Below, one piece after another: positions 55,972 through 64,000 of a DNA stretch of 64,000 nt. The stretch is from Trebonia kvetii (lineage in GTDB: Bacteria; Actinomycetota; Actinomycetes; Streptosporangiales; Streptosporangiaceae): positions 434,001 through 498,000 of the forward strand of contig NZ_RPFW01000006.1 of assembly GCF_007827045.1 (NCBI RefSeq), read 5' to 3'. Every line of letters starts with the position of its first letter. Position 1 is the first letter of the stretch. The translations under genes and the position numbers were made by a program. The notes below the pieces were generated by a model. The model did not search any database and was not told the origin of the DNA. It saw nothing but the letters and a program-made list of their open reading frames with translations.

Positions 55972-58440
55972 ATGCGCTACGGCTACTTCGATGACGCTCG
56001 CCGCGAGTATGTGATCACCCGCCCGGACACTCCGGTGCCGTGGATCAACTATCTCGGCACGGATGAGTACTTCGGCATCGTTTCGAACACGGCCGGAGGC
56101 TACTCCTGGCACCTGGACGCCCGGCTCCGCCGGCTCACCCGGTACCGGTACAACAACGTGCCAGGCGACAGCGGCGGGCGCTACCTGTACCTGCGCGACG
56201 ACGCGAGCGGCGAGTACTGGTCGCCCTCCTGGCAGCCGGTGCGCACCCCGCTCGACAGCTACGAGTGCCGTCACGGCCTGTCCTACACGGCGATCAGTTC
56301 GTCGCGGGCCGGGATCGCCACCGAGACCGTCTACTTCGTGCCCCGCGGGGAGAATCACGAGGTCTGGCGGCTGTCGGTCACCAACACCCGGGAGAGGGCG
56401 GCGGAGGTGTCCGTCTTCTCCTCCGTCGAGTTCGCCCTCTGGGACGCGCAGGACGACACCACGAACTTCCAGCGCAACTACTCGACCGGCGAGGTCGAGG
56501 TCGTCGGCGGCGTGATCTACCACAAGACCGAGTACCGCGAGCGCCGCGACCACTTCGCTTACTTCGCCTGCTCCGAGCCGCTGGCCGGCTTCGAGACGCA
56601 GCGCGAGGCGTTCCTCGGCCCGTACCGGGGATTCCACGAGCCGCTCGGGGTCGAGCGCGGCGAACTCGGCAACTCCATCGCGCACGGCTGGTCCCCGCAC
56701 GGCGCGCACCACGTCAGGCTCGCCCTGCAGCCGGGCGAGACCCGTGAGGTCGTCTTCCTGCTCGGTTACTGGGCCAACCCGAAGGACGCCAAGTTCGAGG
56801 CGACCGGCGTGGTCAACAAGGCCGGCGTGAAGCCCGTCATCGAAAAGTGGCTCGACCCGCAGACCGTGGCAGACGCCCTCGCTGACCTGCGGTCCTACTG
56901 GGAGGACCTGCTCGGCGTGCTGCACGTGGACACGCCGGACCGCGACACCAACCGAATGGTAAGCATCTGGAACACCTACCAGTGCATGGTGACCTTCAAC
57001 ATGAGCCGCTCGGTCTCCTCCTACGAGACGGGCATCTCCCGCGGCATGGGATTCCGTGACTCCTGCCAGGACCTGCTCGGCTCGGTTCAGCTCGACGGGC
57101 CGCGCGCCAGGCAGCGGATCATCGACCTCGCCGCGACCCAGTTCGCGAGCGGCGGCGCGTACCACCAGTACCAGCCGCTTACCAAGACAGGTAACGACGC
57201 GATCGGCTCCGGCTTCAACGACGACCCGCTGTGGCTCGTGCTCGGCGTCGCCGCGTACCTCAAGGAGACCGGCGACACCAGCATCCTCGATGAGACGGTC
57301 AGCTTCAGCGACGGCGGGGAGGCCACCCTCTACGGCCACCTCGAGCGGTCCGTCCAGTACACGCTTGACCGGACCGGCCCGCACGGCCTGCCGCTGATCG
57401 GCCGCGCCGACTGGAACGACTGCCTGAACCTCAACTGCTTCTCCGAGACACCCGGCGAGTCCTTCCAGACCACGGAGAACCGGGAGGGCGGCGTGGCGGA
57501 GTCGGTGTTCATCGCCGGGCTGTTCACCCTCGCGGCCAGGGAACTGGCCGGCATCGCGGCCCTGGCGGGCCGGGAGGCGGAGGCGGAGTCCTACCGCGCG
57601 GACGCCGAGAAGATGGCCGCTATCACCGCGGAGCACGGCTGGGACGGCGAGTGGTTCCTGCGCGCCTATGACCACTTCGGCAACCCGGTCGGCTCCGGCA
57701 AGAACGCCGAGGCCCAGATCTTCCTCGAGCCGCAGGGCATGTGCGTGATGGCCGGCATCGGCCTGACGGACGCCGCCAACCCGGCATCGGGGACGCTCGC
57801 CGAGCGGGCGCTGTCCAGCGTCAGGGAGCGGCTCACCACGCCGCACGGCATCATGCTGCTGCAGCCGGCGTTCACCACCTACCACGTGGAACTCGGCGAG
57901 ATCTCCAGCTACCCGCCGGGGTACAAGGAGAACGCGAGCGTCTTCTGCCACACCAACCCCTGGGTGATGATCGCCGCGGCGCTGACCGGGGACGGTGACG
58001 CCGCCTATGACTACTACCGGCGGATCAACCCCTCGGCGCGCGAGGCCATCGGCGACGTGCACAAGTGCGAGCCGTACGTCTACGCGCAGATGATCGCCGG
58101 CCGGGACGCGCCCACCCACGGCGAGGCGAAGAACTCCTGGCTCACCGGCACCGCCGCGTGGAACTACGTCGCGATCACCCAGTGGATCCTCGGCATCCGG
58201 CCGGAACTGGGCGGCCTGCGCGTCGACCCGGTCATCCCTTCCTCGTGGCCAGGCTTCACCGCCACGCGGCGCTTCCGCGACGCGACCTACCAGATCACCG
58301 TCCGCCGGGCCGGCACGCTCGACTCGGGCATCGCGGAGGGCGCGAGCGTGACGGTCAACGGCGAGCGGGTGATCGGGACGCTGCTTCCGCTCGCCCCGGC
58401 CGGTGACACGGTCCGCGTCGAGGTCGTGCTGCCCAGCTAG
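55972..58440 (+). CDS. cellobiose phosphorylase (GH94)
   Basis: The protein has 822 residues, the same length as the Cellvibrio (Cellulomonas) gilvus enzyme, and aligns with it throughout: MRYGYFDDARREYVIT, RRLTRYRYNNVPGDSGGRYL, IWNTYQCMVTFNMSRS. The general acid is Asp483 in IGRADWNDCLNLNCFS. The phosphate and sugar sites lie in TTENREGGVAESVFIAG and NSWLTGTAAWNYVAI. It splits cellobiose with phosphate into glucose and glucose-1-phosphate in the cytoplasm. Upstream, AACCGG motifs around 55938-55955 may be an operator. The stop overlaps the end of a TnpB element, so the last residues may come from that insertion. Confidence 0.92.
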   Translation: MRYGYFDDARREYVITRPDTPVPWINYLGTDEYFGIVSNTAGGYSWHLDARLRRLTRYRYNNVPGDSGGRYLYLRDDASGEYWSPSWQPVRTPLDSYECRHGLSYTAISSSRAGIATETVYFVPRGENHEVWRLSVTNTRERAAEVSVFSSVEFALWDAQDDTTNFQRNYSTGEVEVVGGVIYHKTEYRERRDHFAYFACSEPLAGFETQREAFLGPYRGFHEPLGVERGELGNSIAHGWSPHGAHHVRLALQPGETREVVFLLGYWANPKDAKFEATGVVNKAGVKPVIEKWLDPQTVADALADLRSYWEDLLGVLHVDTPDRDTNRMVSIWNTYQCMVTFNMSRSVSSYETGISRGMGFRDSCQDLLGSVQLDGPRARQRIIDLAATQFASGGAYHQYQPLTKTGNDAIGSGFNDDPLWLVLGVAAYLKETGDTSILDETVSFSDGGEATLYGHLERSVQYTLDRTGPHGLPLIGRADWNDCLNLNCFSETPGESFQTTENREGGVAESVFIAGLFTLAARELAGIAALAGREAEAESYRADAEKMAAITAEHGWDGEWFLRAYDHFGNPVGSGKNAEAQIFLEPQGMCVMAGIGLTDAANPASGTLAERALSSVRERLTTPHGIMLLQPAFTTYHVELGEISSYPPGYKENASVFCHTNPWVMIAAALTGDGDAAYDYYRRINPSAREAIGDVHKCEPYVYAQMIAGRDAPTHGEAKNSWLTGTAAWNYVAITQWILGIRPELGGLRVDPVIPSSWPGFTATRRFRDATYQITVRRAGTLDSGIAEGASVTVNGERVIGTLLPLAPAGDTVRVEVVLPS

Positions 58441-59382
58441 TGCACCAACTCGTAAGTCCTTGACGTGTTGTCTCGGGCTTGAGTGTTCCTCGCGTTGCCG
58501 CGAGCGACTTCCCTTGTGCCGCTATGTGGCGGGGTTGGGGGCGGGCCGGTGCCGGCCAGGTGCCTGCGGGGTGCGGGCCGTGATGGGGGCCTGCGCCGCG
58601 GGTCACGCCGCGCGGGGTGCACACCGGGGAGGTGGGCTCCGGCGCGACGGTGCGTGATCCCCGGCCCGTGCGGGACGGCGGGGATGATGCCGCTGCCAGG
58701 TCCTCTGGCGGCGATGCTGGCGGCCGCGACGAGGTCGCGGTGGCCTGCCAGCCCGCAGTGCGGGCAGGTGAAGTTCCGGCCGGCGGGTTTCGGTACCCGC
58801 CGGGCGCATTGCGGGCAGGTCGACGACGTCCCCCGCTCGTCGGCCAGGTGCACGGTGATCCCGGCGGCTTCGGCCTTGTCCGACAGGGCGCGGATCAGGT
58901 GTCCGATCCGCCAGTCCCGGGTCCGCTGGCTGTGCCGCCGTCCTGCTTTGAGGTGCAGGACGCCGCGCGGGTCTCCGACGGCCAGGGTGCCGATCCGGTT
59001 CGCCACCGCCCAGCTGATGACCTCTTTGGCGGCTTCGTGCAGGGCCTGCCGGACCCGCCGGGCATGCCGGGCCCCCGTTTTCCTCTCGCGGCGCCGGTGC
59101 TTGCGCCACCGGCGGGAGCCGCGCTCCCCCGGCTTCGGTGCGCGGCCGGCGGCGGCGCGGGAGCGGCCCTTGCGGTCGCGCAAGTGCTGCCGGCATTCCG
59201 CCCGGATCGCTCGCCCGGACACCAGCAGACCCTGCCCCTCTGGCCCCGCGGCGGCGTAAGGGTGGATGATCCCGAGGTCGATCCCGGCAGTCCTGTCCGG
59301 ATCGGGCCCCTGCCCGGGCGGGTATACGGTGACCGGGACCTCGACGATCGCGTCTGCGTAGAGTCGGCCCGCGTCGTAGCCG
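58437..59382 (-). pseudogene. TnpB-type RNA-guided nuclease, C-terminal part
   Basis: The fragment starts GYDAGRLYADAIVEVPVTVY and contains the RuvC first Asp in AGIDLGIIHPYA, the second acid in LAVGDPRGVLHL, a zinc ribbon CPQC...CPHC and the last Asp in GHRDLVAAASIAARG. A long basic, Pro-rich tail follows, as where the guide RNA overlaps the gene end. Its N-terminal half lies at 62309. If the insert at 59382-62308 is removed, the join VRSVTL-GYDAG is exactly in frame. The stop overlaps the phosphorylase gene. Confidence 0.87.
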
Positions 59383-59428
59383 ACGGGCACGGCATAGTGC
59401 CGGGTTTCCCAGTGATCTTTCGGGTTTC

Positions 59429-59656
59429 GTAGTTGTCACGCACCCGTTCCACCCGCTGAAGGGCGAGCGGCTGGAGGTTCTTTACTCCAAGCGCCGCGGG
59501 CCGGACACGGTCTTCGTGTGCTCCGGCGGCGTCAGCGGGCAGATTACGCTGCCGCTGGCGTGGACGGACCGGGGCGAGCCGCAGGCAGCGCGCCGCCTGT
59601 CGGCCGAGGGACTGGCTGAACTCGACACGCTGACGCGGAACCTGCGCGGTCGTTGA
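59429..59656 (+). CDS. DUF5372-like small protein
   Basis: The reading frame gives VVVTHPFHPLKGERLEVLYS, then VFVCSGGVSGQITLPLAWTD and a closing LSAEGLAELDTLTRNL, about 75 residues. I associate this motif order with small proteins found beside this type of recombinase; the domain name is from memory. No ATG, GTG or TTG is found in frame near the conserved start, so the start codon is unclear and the coordinate marks the first conserved codon. The function is unknown. Confidence 0.6.
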   Translation, partial: VVVTHPFHPLKGERLEVLYSKRRGPDTVFVCSGGVSGQITLPLAWTDRGEPQAARRLSAEGLAELDTLTRNLRGR

Positions 59657-59679
59657 CTTCCGGTCACGGAGCCGGCATC

Positions 59680-59706
59680 TTCTTGTGTAATGAATGCACA
59701 CAAGAA
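59680..59706 (+). promoter_or_regulatory. 9-bp-arm palindrome over the DUF6788-like start codon
   Basis: TTCTTGTGT and ACACAAGAA are perfect inverted arms around a 9-base spacer that contains the ATG. It could be a repressor site or an mRNA hairpin that hides the start. Confidence 0.55.
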
Positions 59707-60040
59707 CGATCTTGGCGGCCTCACCACAGAGCAGCTGCTGGCCCGGCGCCGGGCCGCGGCGGCCCGGCTCGGCGACGTGGAGCAGGTCCTTTCCGGGACG
59801 CTGGCCGAGCAGTCGCGGCAGTGCGGCCGGCCCGGCTGCCGGTGCGCGGACGGCGAGCCGCACGGCCCGTATGCGTACTTCACCCCGCGCCCGGCGGGGC
59901 GCGGCCGGGCCAGGTACGTGCCGGCTGCCCTGGCCGACGTGGTGCGGCGTTATCTCCGCCGTGGTGAGCAGGCCGAGACCGCGCTGGCGGAGATCTCGGC
60001 GGTCAACGCCGAGCTGCTGGCGCGAAGAGAGCTGCGGTAA
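59690..60040 (+). CDS. DUF6788-like protein with Cys cluster
   Basis: The protein has 116 residues. The core CGRPGCRCADGEPHGPYAYF (about 44-63) has three closely spaced Cys residues, then basic TPRPAGRGRARYVPAAL. The rest is helical. It regularly precedes large serine recombinases of this type and might bind DNA or help the recombinase choose sites; that role is an inference. The start lies within a palindrome. Confidence 0.65.
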   Translation: MNAHKNDLGGLTTEQLLARRRAAAARLGDVEQVLSGTLAEQSRQCGRPGCRCADGEPHGPYAYFTPRPAGRGRARYVPAALADVVRRYLRRGEQAETALAEISAVNAELLARRELR

Positions 60041-60133
60041 CCGTGAGCGCCGCCACCGTCCTGGAAGGCTCCGCGCGGGCGGAGGCGGTAGCGGCGCTGG
60101 CCAACATGACGGTCTCGGCGCTGGGAGGCGCGC

Positions 60134-62296
60134 GTGAACGGCGAGCACAAGATCACCAGTACGCACCTGGACCGGAAGGCGCTGATCTACCTGCGCCAGT
60201 CCTCGATGGCGCAGGTCCGCCACCACACCGAGTCAACCCGCAGCCAGTACGCCCTGGCCGACCGGGCCGCGGAGATGGGATGGGCGCGCCGCGACATCGA
60301 GGTGATCGACACCGACCTGGGGATCTCCGGCAAGTGGGGAGTTGCCCGGGAAGGGTTCACCAGGCTGATCGCCCAGGTCTGCACCGGGGAGGTCGGGGCG
60401 ATCTTCGGCATCGAGATCACCCGGCTGGCCCGGTCGAACGCCGAGGTAGCCCGGCTGGCGGAGTTCGCCGCGATCACCGGCACGCTGCTGATCGACCCGG
60501 ACGGCGTCTACGACCCCGCCGACGTGAACGACCGCGTCCTGCTCGGGTTCAAGAGCACCATGGGAGAAATGGAGCTCCACGTGATGGCCCAGCGGCTGCA
60601 GGCCAACAAGCGCGCCGCGGCCGCGCGCGGGGAGCTGCGCACCCCGCTGCCGGTCGGCCTGGTCCACGATGACGCCGGCGGCATCATGATCGATCCCGAT
60701 GATGAGGTCCAGGCAGCGGTGCGGGACGTGTTCGCCGCGTTCGCCGCCTGCGGGTCCGCCTACGGCGTCGTTGACGTGTTCGCCGGCCGGAGGTTCCCGC
60801 TGCGCGCCTACGGCGGCGCCTGGGCCGGGCAGCTGCGCTGGGGCAGGCTCACCCACTCCCGCGTCCTGGGAATCCTGAAGAACCCGTGCTACGCCGGGGC
60901 CTACGTGCACGGGCGCTACACCTCCCGCCGCACCGTCGGCCCGGACGGCATCGTGCGCAGCAGCCTGGTCGAACGCCCGCGCCCGGAGTGGCCGGTGCTG
61001 ATCCGCGACCACCACGAGGGCTACGTCACCTGGGCGGACTACCTGGCCAACGAGAAGAAGCTCGCCGCGAACCAGACCAACGCCGGGGCCCGCCCGCCGC
61101 GTGAGGGCGGTGCCCTCTGCCAGGGGATCATCTACTGCGGGGCCTGCGGCACGCCGATGCGCACCAACTACCACGACGACGCCCACCCTGGCTCCGCGTG
61201 CTGGGGCCGGGCCGACCGGCGGACCACCCCGTCCTGCCGGCCGATAGCGGCCGACACCGTCGATGCCGCGCTCCCGCGAGTGATGCTGGACGCGCTCACC
61301 GGCGAGCAGGTCGCGCTCGCCCTGGACGCCGCCGGCGAAGTCGCCAGCCGGCACCAGCGGGCGGGCCGCGCCGCCGAGCTGGCCGTCGAGCGCGCACGCT
61401 ACGACGCCGAGCGCGCCGAGCGCGCCTTCACCGCCGTCGAGCCGGAAAACCGGCTCGTCGCCCGCACCCTGGAAACACGGTGGGAAGCCCGCCTCGCCGG
61501 GCTCGCCGAGGCCGAGCAGGCACTGGAGGCAGCGGCCGAGGCGCTGCCGCCCCTGCCGGGCCGTGCTGAGCTGGAGAAACTCGCCGCCGACCTGCCCGGG
61601 CTCTGGCACGACCCCGCCACCGGCAACAAGGACCGCAAGCGCCTGCTGCGCACGCTTATCGCCGACGTCACCCTGCTGCCCGAGCCCGACAGGGCCAAGG
61701 CCAGGATCGGGATCCGCTGGCACACCGGTGCCACCGACGAGCTCCGCGTCAGCCGCGCTGCTCACCCCGGAACGGCCAGGCGCAGCCCGTCGCCGGCGGT
61801 GGAGATGGTCCGCCGGCTCGGCCCGTCCACCCCGACCGCTGAACTAGCCGCGCAGCTCAACGATGCCGGGCTGGTCACCGGGAACGGCCGGCCGTTCGAC
61901 GTCAAGGCCGTGCAGTGGATCCGCCGCGCCTACGGCATCCCGGCACCGGAACCCTGCGCCGACGGCGAGGTCAGTGTCGCAGAGGCGGCCGGCAAGCTCG
62001 GCTGCAGCGCCGGCGTCGTCTACTACTGGATCGAGAACGGCCAGCTCACCGCAAGGCGCGGACCGGGGAACCGGCTCTGCATCGCCTGGGACGCCGCCAC
62101 CGAAGCCTCGTGCCGCGAGCACATCGCGGCCTCCGGGCACCTCAACCCCGGTGCCCGCCGCACCCGGCCACGGAAAACGCCCCGCTGCCCCGCTGAGCAG
62201 CCTCAGATGCCGGCACCCCTGGCATCATCTAGCCAGCAACGAGCACCACGGAAAGAGCATGATCCCAACACTCCACGGCAAGGATGGGCAGTATGA
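60134..62296 (+). CDS. large serine recombinase with C-terminal HTH
   Basis: The protein has 720 residues. The catalytic domain (1-150) holds the motif YLRQSS with nucleophile Ser23 and the family region FGIEITRLARSNAEVARLAE. A recombinase domain follows (about 170-300), with GILKNPCYAGAYVHGRY. A zinc ribbon starts at IIYCGACGTPMRTNYH (about 333) and a long coiled coil runs about 395-480. Residues 615-655 (VSVAEAAGKLGCSAGVVYYW) look like a MerR/excisionase-type HTH fused to the end. The protein should insert and excise the cassette. The GTG start is uncertain by a few codons. Confidence 0.88.
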   Translation: MNGEHKITSTHLDRKALIYLRQSSMAQVRHHTESTRSQYALADRAAEMGWARRDIEVIDTDLGISGKWGVAREGFTRLIAQVCTGEVGAIFGIEITRLARSNAEVARLAEFAAITGTLLIDPDGVYDPADVNDRVLLGFKSTMGEMELHVMAQRLQANKRAAAARGELRTPLPVGLVHDDAGGIMIDPDDEVQAAVRDVFAAFAACGSAYGVVDVFAGRRFPLRAYGGAWAGQLRWGRLTHSRVLGILKNPCYAGAYVHGRYTSRRTVGPDGIVRSSLVERPRPEWPVLIRDHHEGYVTWADYLANEKKLAANQTNAGARPPREGGALCQGIIYCGACGTPMRTNYHDDAHPGSACWGRADRRTTPSCRPIAADTVDAALPRVMLDALTGEQVALALDAAGEVASRHQRAGRAAELAVERARYDAERAERAFTAVEPENRLVARTLETRWEARLAGLAEAEQALEAAAEALPPLPGRAELEKLAADLPGLWHDPATGNKDRKRLLRTLIADVTLLPEPDRAKARIGIRWHTGATDELRVSRAAHPGTARRSPSPAVEMVRRLGPSTPTAELAAQLNDAGLVTGNGRPFDVKAVQWIRRAYGIPAPEPCADGEVSVAEAAGKLGCSAGVVYYWIENGQLTARRGPGNRLCIAWDAATEASCREHIAASGHLNPGARRTRPRKTPRCPAEQPQMPAPLASSSQQRAPRKEHDPNTPRQGWAV

Positions 62297-62308
62297 AGCC
62301 ACCGTCCC

Positions 62309-62812
62309 GAGGGTCACCGACCGGACCTGGCCGGGCAGGTAGGGGATGTCCCGGTCCAGCCGGATGGCCAGCGGTGGGCAGCCCCTTGCCATCGGGATCG
62401 CCAGCACCCGCCCGTCGAGCCGGAACGTGCCGTGATACCAGCGGACCGGCACCAGGCCGCGCTTGCGCCGCGGGTACCGGGCGCTCACCTCGCCCTCCTT
62501 GCGGCGTTTGGCGGTGGCGAACCAGGCGTCACTGTAGCGGCGGAGCACCGACCGGGCACATGTGCTGTCGAGTTCCCCAAACGTGCCCGGCCCGGAGACA
62601 GCCAGCACCCTGCACAGCTCCTGGTACCCGGCCAGCGGCGGGTCCTGCCGGTGCCGCCGCCAGGCGGCCAGGTCCAGGACGCAGCACCACACGTCGCCCG
62701 CCGACCGCAGCAGCCCGAAAACCCTCTCCCGCTGATGGGGGGTCACGCGCAGCCCGCACCGCGCGGTCCGGTACACAACGCGCGACCCATCTCGCTCACG
62801 TTTTCGGGGCAT
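62309..62812 (-). pseudogene. TnpB-type RNA-guided nuclease, N-terminal part
   Basis: About 168 codons from an ATG (MPRKRERDGS) carry the N-terminal DNA/RNA-binding domain: GLRVTPHQRERVFGLLRSAG, VRWYHGTFRLDGRVLAIPM and the end PGQVRSVTLG. The family continues with the sequence now found at 59382 and below. The present frame runs on into the cassette for about 28 foreign codons and stops at 62225. Confidence 0.85.
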
Positions 62813-63144
62813 GACACCATCAAAGCACAGCACACCGACAAAACAGCGGACACCACGTCAGGTCACCAACCGTGAACAACATCCGCGGCAGTACCGTGAA
62901 GAACTTATGAGTTGCGCTAGCCGTGCTCCTTCGCTAGGCGCGCTCCCGCCGCGAGCCGGGAGCCACTCTCCGCGTCCTCGCCGCGCAAGCCGGGGCTGAC
63001 CGCAGCAAGCCGCATCCGTTCCGGATGATCGGTTTTGTATTTATGACACAAGCCGACCGGGGGTGAATCGCGCGCCGCGCGACCTACTTTGCGCGCGGCC
63101 GCCGGGTTACGCTCAGCGCGACCCGGTGGCGAAGGCGGTGCGAG
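62813..63144. other. 332-bp region: TnpB element end and promoter of the next gene
   Basis: The first 100 bases are the left end of the TnpB element, ending in the ACTTATGAGTTG motif at 62903-62914. After it come GC-rich short palindromes (GCGCGCCGCGCG near 63070) and the upstream region of the carotenoid-oxygenase gene. There is no further gene. Confidence 0.5.
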
Positions 63145-64000
63145 ATGACGGTGCGGTTCCCTGACGAGCCTGGCTTCCAGGGCCGGTTCGCTCCGGTACG
63201 GCTTGAAGGCGAGATCCGCGGTGTCGAGGTGACGCAGGGGGAGATCCCCGCGTCGCTGAGCGGCACGTTCTACCGGGGCGGCGCGGACCCTGCCTGGCCG
63301 CCGTTCGTCGAGCGCGACTTCTACTTCAACGCCGACGGCATGGTCGCGATGTTCCGGTTCGCCAACGGGTACTGCGACTTCAGGTCCAGGTATGTGCGCA
63401 CGCCCCGCTTCGTGGCGGAGCGTGCGGCGCGGCGGTCGCTGTTCGGCGCCTACCGCAACCCGTTCACCGACGACCCGTCAGTCGCGGGCCTGTCCCGCGG
63501 GCTCGCCAACACCAACGTGTACTGGCACGGCGGGCGGCTGCTCGCCTCCAAGGAGGACAGCGCGCCGGTCCAGATCGACCCGGACACGCTGGACACGGTC
63601 GGCGAGTTCACCTGGGAGGGCGACCTGTCCTCGCAGACCGCGACCGCGCACCCGAAGATCGACCCGCGGGACGGTTCGCTGGTGTTCTTCGGCTACATGG
63701 CCAAGGGCGAGGCGACGCGGGACATCGCCTACTACGAGGCGGACGCGGCCGGCCGGATCGTGCACGAGGCCTGGTTCGAGGCGCCGTACTCCTCGATGGT
63801 GCACGACTGGGCGGTAACAGAAAACTTCGTGATCTTCCCGATCATCCCGCTCACCGCCTCGCTCGAACGGCTGGCGGCCGGCGGTCCGCTGTACGTGTGG
63901 GACGGATCCGAGGACGTCTACCTAGGCGTCGTGCCGCGCCGTGGTAACAGCGTGCGCTGGTACCGCGGCAGCAACCGGTTCGCCTCGCACATCATGAACG
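63145..64000 (+). CDS. carotenoid oxygenase family protein (partial, runs off the window)
   Basis: The first 285 codons are present. The start ATG at 63145 follows AAGGCGGTGCGAG. The sequence opens with RGVEVTQGEIPASLSGTFYR and FNADGMVAMFRFANG, the beginning of the seven-bladed propeller of RPE65/carotenoid-cleavage enzymes. Two of the four iron-binding His residues can be placed, in TATAHPKIDP and SMVHDWAVT. Such enzymes split alkenes such as carotenoids, stilbenes or lignin-derived olefins. The rest lies beyond the window. Confidence 0.88.
   Translation, partial: MTVRFPDEPGFQGRFAPVRLEGEIRGVEVTQGEIPASLSGTFYRGGADPAWPPFVERDFYFNADGMVAMFRFANGYCDFRSRYVRTPRFVAERAARRSLFGAYRNPFTDDPSVAGLSRGLANTNVYWHGGRLLASKEDSAPVQIDPDTLDTVGEFTWEGDLSSQTATAHPKIDPRDGSLVFFGYMAKGEATRDIAYYEADAAGRIVHEAWFEAPYSSMVHDWAVTENFVIFPIIPLTASLERLAAGGPLYVWDGSEDVYLGVVPRRGNSVRWYRGSNRFASHIMN

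Larger units (their letters stand above)
59382..62308 (+). mobile_element. serine-recombinase cassette inserted in tnpB (2.9 kb)
   Basis: The borders come from the split tnpB. CCGA occurs at both junctions (59380-59383 and 62307-62310), and the rebuilt site reads GTAGCCGAGGGTCACC. No inverted repeats or larger duplication are seen, as expected for a large serine recombinase that exchanges at a 2-base core. Three plus-strand genes fill it: a DUF5372-like gene, a DUF6788-like gene and the recombinase. Confidence 0.85.
58446..62914 (-). mobile_element. IS605/IS607-like TnpB-only element, interrupted
   Basis: Its outer parts are inverted: ACTTACGAGTTG (complement of 58446-58457) and ACTTATGAGTTG at 62903-62914. 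Without the insert it would be about 1.5 kb and hold tnpB alone, with no tnpA transposase, so it would need help in trans. It sits directly after the GH94 stop codon. Confidence 0.65.

Noticed and set aside
55810..58119. A 769-codon minus-strand frame opposite the cellobiose phosphorylase gene
   Set aside because: GH94 motifs on the plus strand are unmistakable, and the opposite frame has none.
62813..62999. A small plus-strand frame at the TnpB element end
   Set aside because: It has no family similarity and overlaps the element terminus and the promoter region of the tnpB fragment.

Overview
The window is high-GC DNA with short overlapping operons and many GTG or TTG starts. The gene set (maltooligosyl-trehalose pathway, GH94 phosphorylase, protoheme farnesyltransferase, IclR, TetR and XRE-cupin regulators, a near-consensus parS site) points to a soil-type actinomycete. 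I cannot name a genus from sequence alone.

Positions 1-16.4 kb form a decayed genomic island. The 3' half of a tRNA-Arg(ACG)-like gene serves as an attachment core and occurs three times (1-13, 14422-14466, 16352-16396), which implies two tandem integrated elements. The larger element has lost recognisable transfer and replication genes. It is filled with mobile elements: an IS1634-type element with an unusually long 153-bp target duplication, two IS5-type copies (one split by an IS110 element), and an IS630 element whose transposase gene is interrupted by a complete group II intron. The few cargo genes are small membrane or zinc-ribbon proteins and a pentapeptide-repeat protein. The smaller element keeps an integrase stump, a small HTH regulator with a double palindromic operator, and one unknown gene.

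From 16.5 to 27 kb come two alpha/beta hydrolases, a TetR regulator and an HbpS-like gene. They are followed by an IS3 element whose orfB is split by a two-recombinase Tn554-like transposon. Next come a broken VOC gene, a TRIC/UPF0126 channel and a truncated ThrE-like gene.

From 27.4 to 38.7 kb lie metabolic units. The first is a MetE-like protein beside an amine-oxidase-type flavoprotein, an XRE-cupin regulator and an APC permease. An internally deleted IS4 element follows. The second unit holds an amidohydrolase, IclR, family III CoA-transferase, citryl-CoA-lyase-like protein and LigB/LigA ring-cleavage dioxygenase, with shared operator-like palindromes in front of both transcription units.

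From 38.8 to 58.4 kb carbohydrate genes dominate: GH63, GlgX, TreY, TreZ, cellobiose phosphorylase and gluconokinase. Between them lie an MFS exporter with a lipoprotein, an NAD-dependent epimerase, CtaB and a second MetE-like gene. GlgX plus TreY/TreZ would convert glycogen to trehalose; GH94 would feed glucose-1-phosphate into the same pool.

From 58.4 to 62.9 kb a TnpB-type element is split in mid-codon by a 2.9-kb three-gene cassette with a large serine recombinase. Deleting the cassette restores the tnpB frame exactly. The window ends inside a carotenoid-oxygenase gene.

The strongest theme is nesting. Four times one mobile element has landed in another's transposase or nuclease gene, and in each case the host gene lets the insertion boundaries be read to within a few bases.
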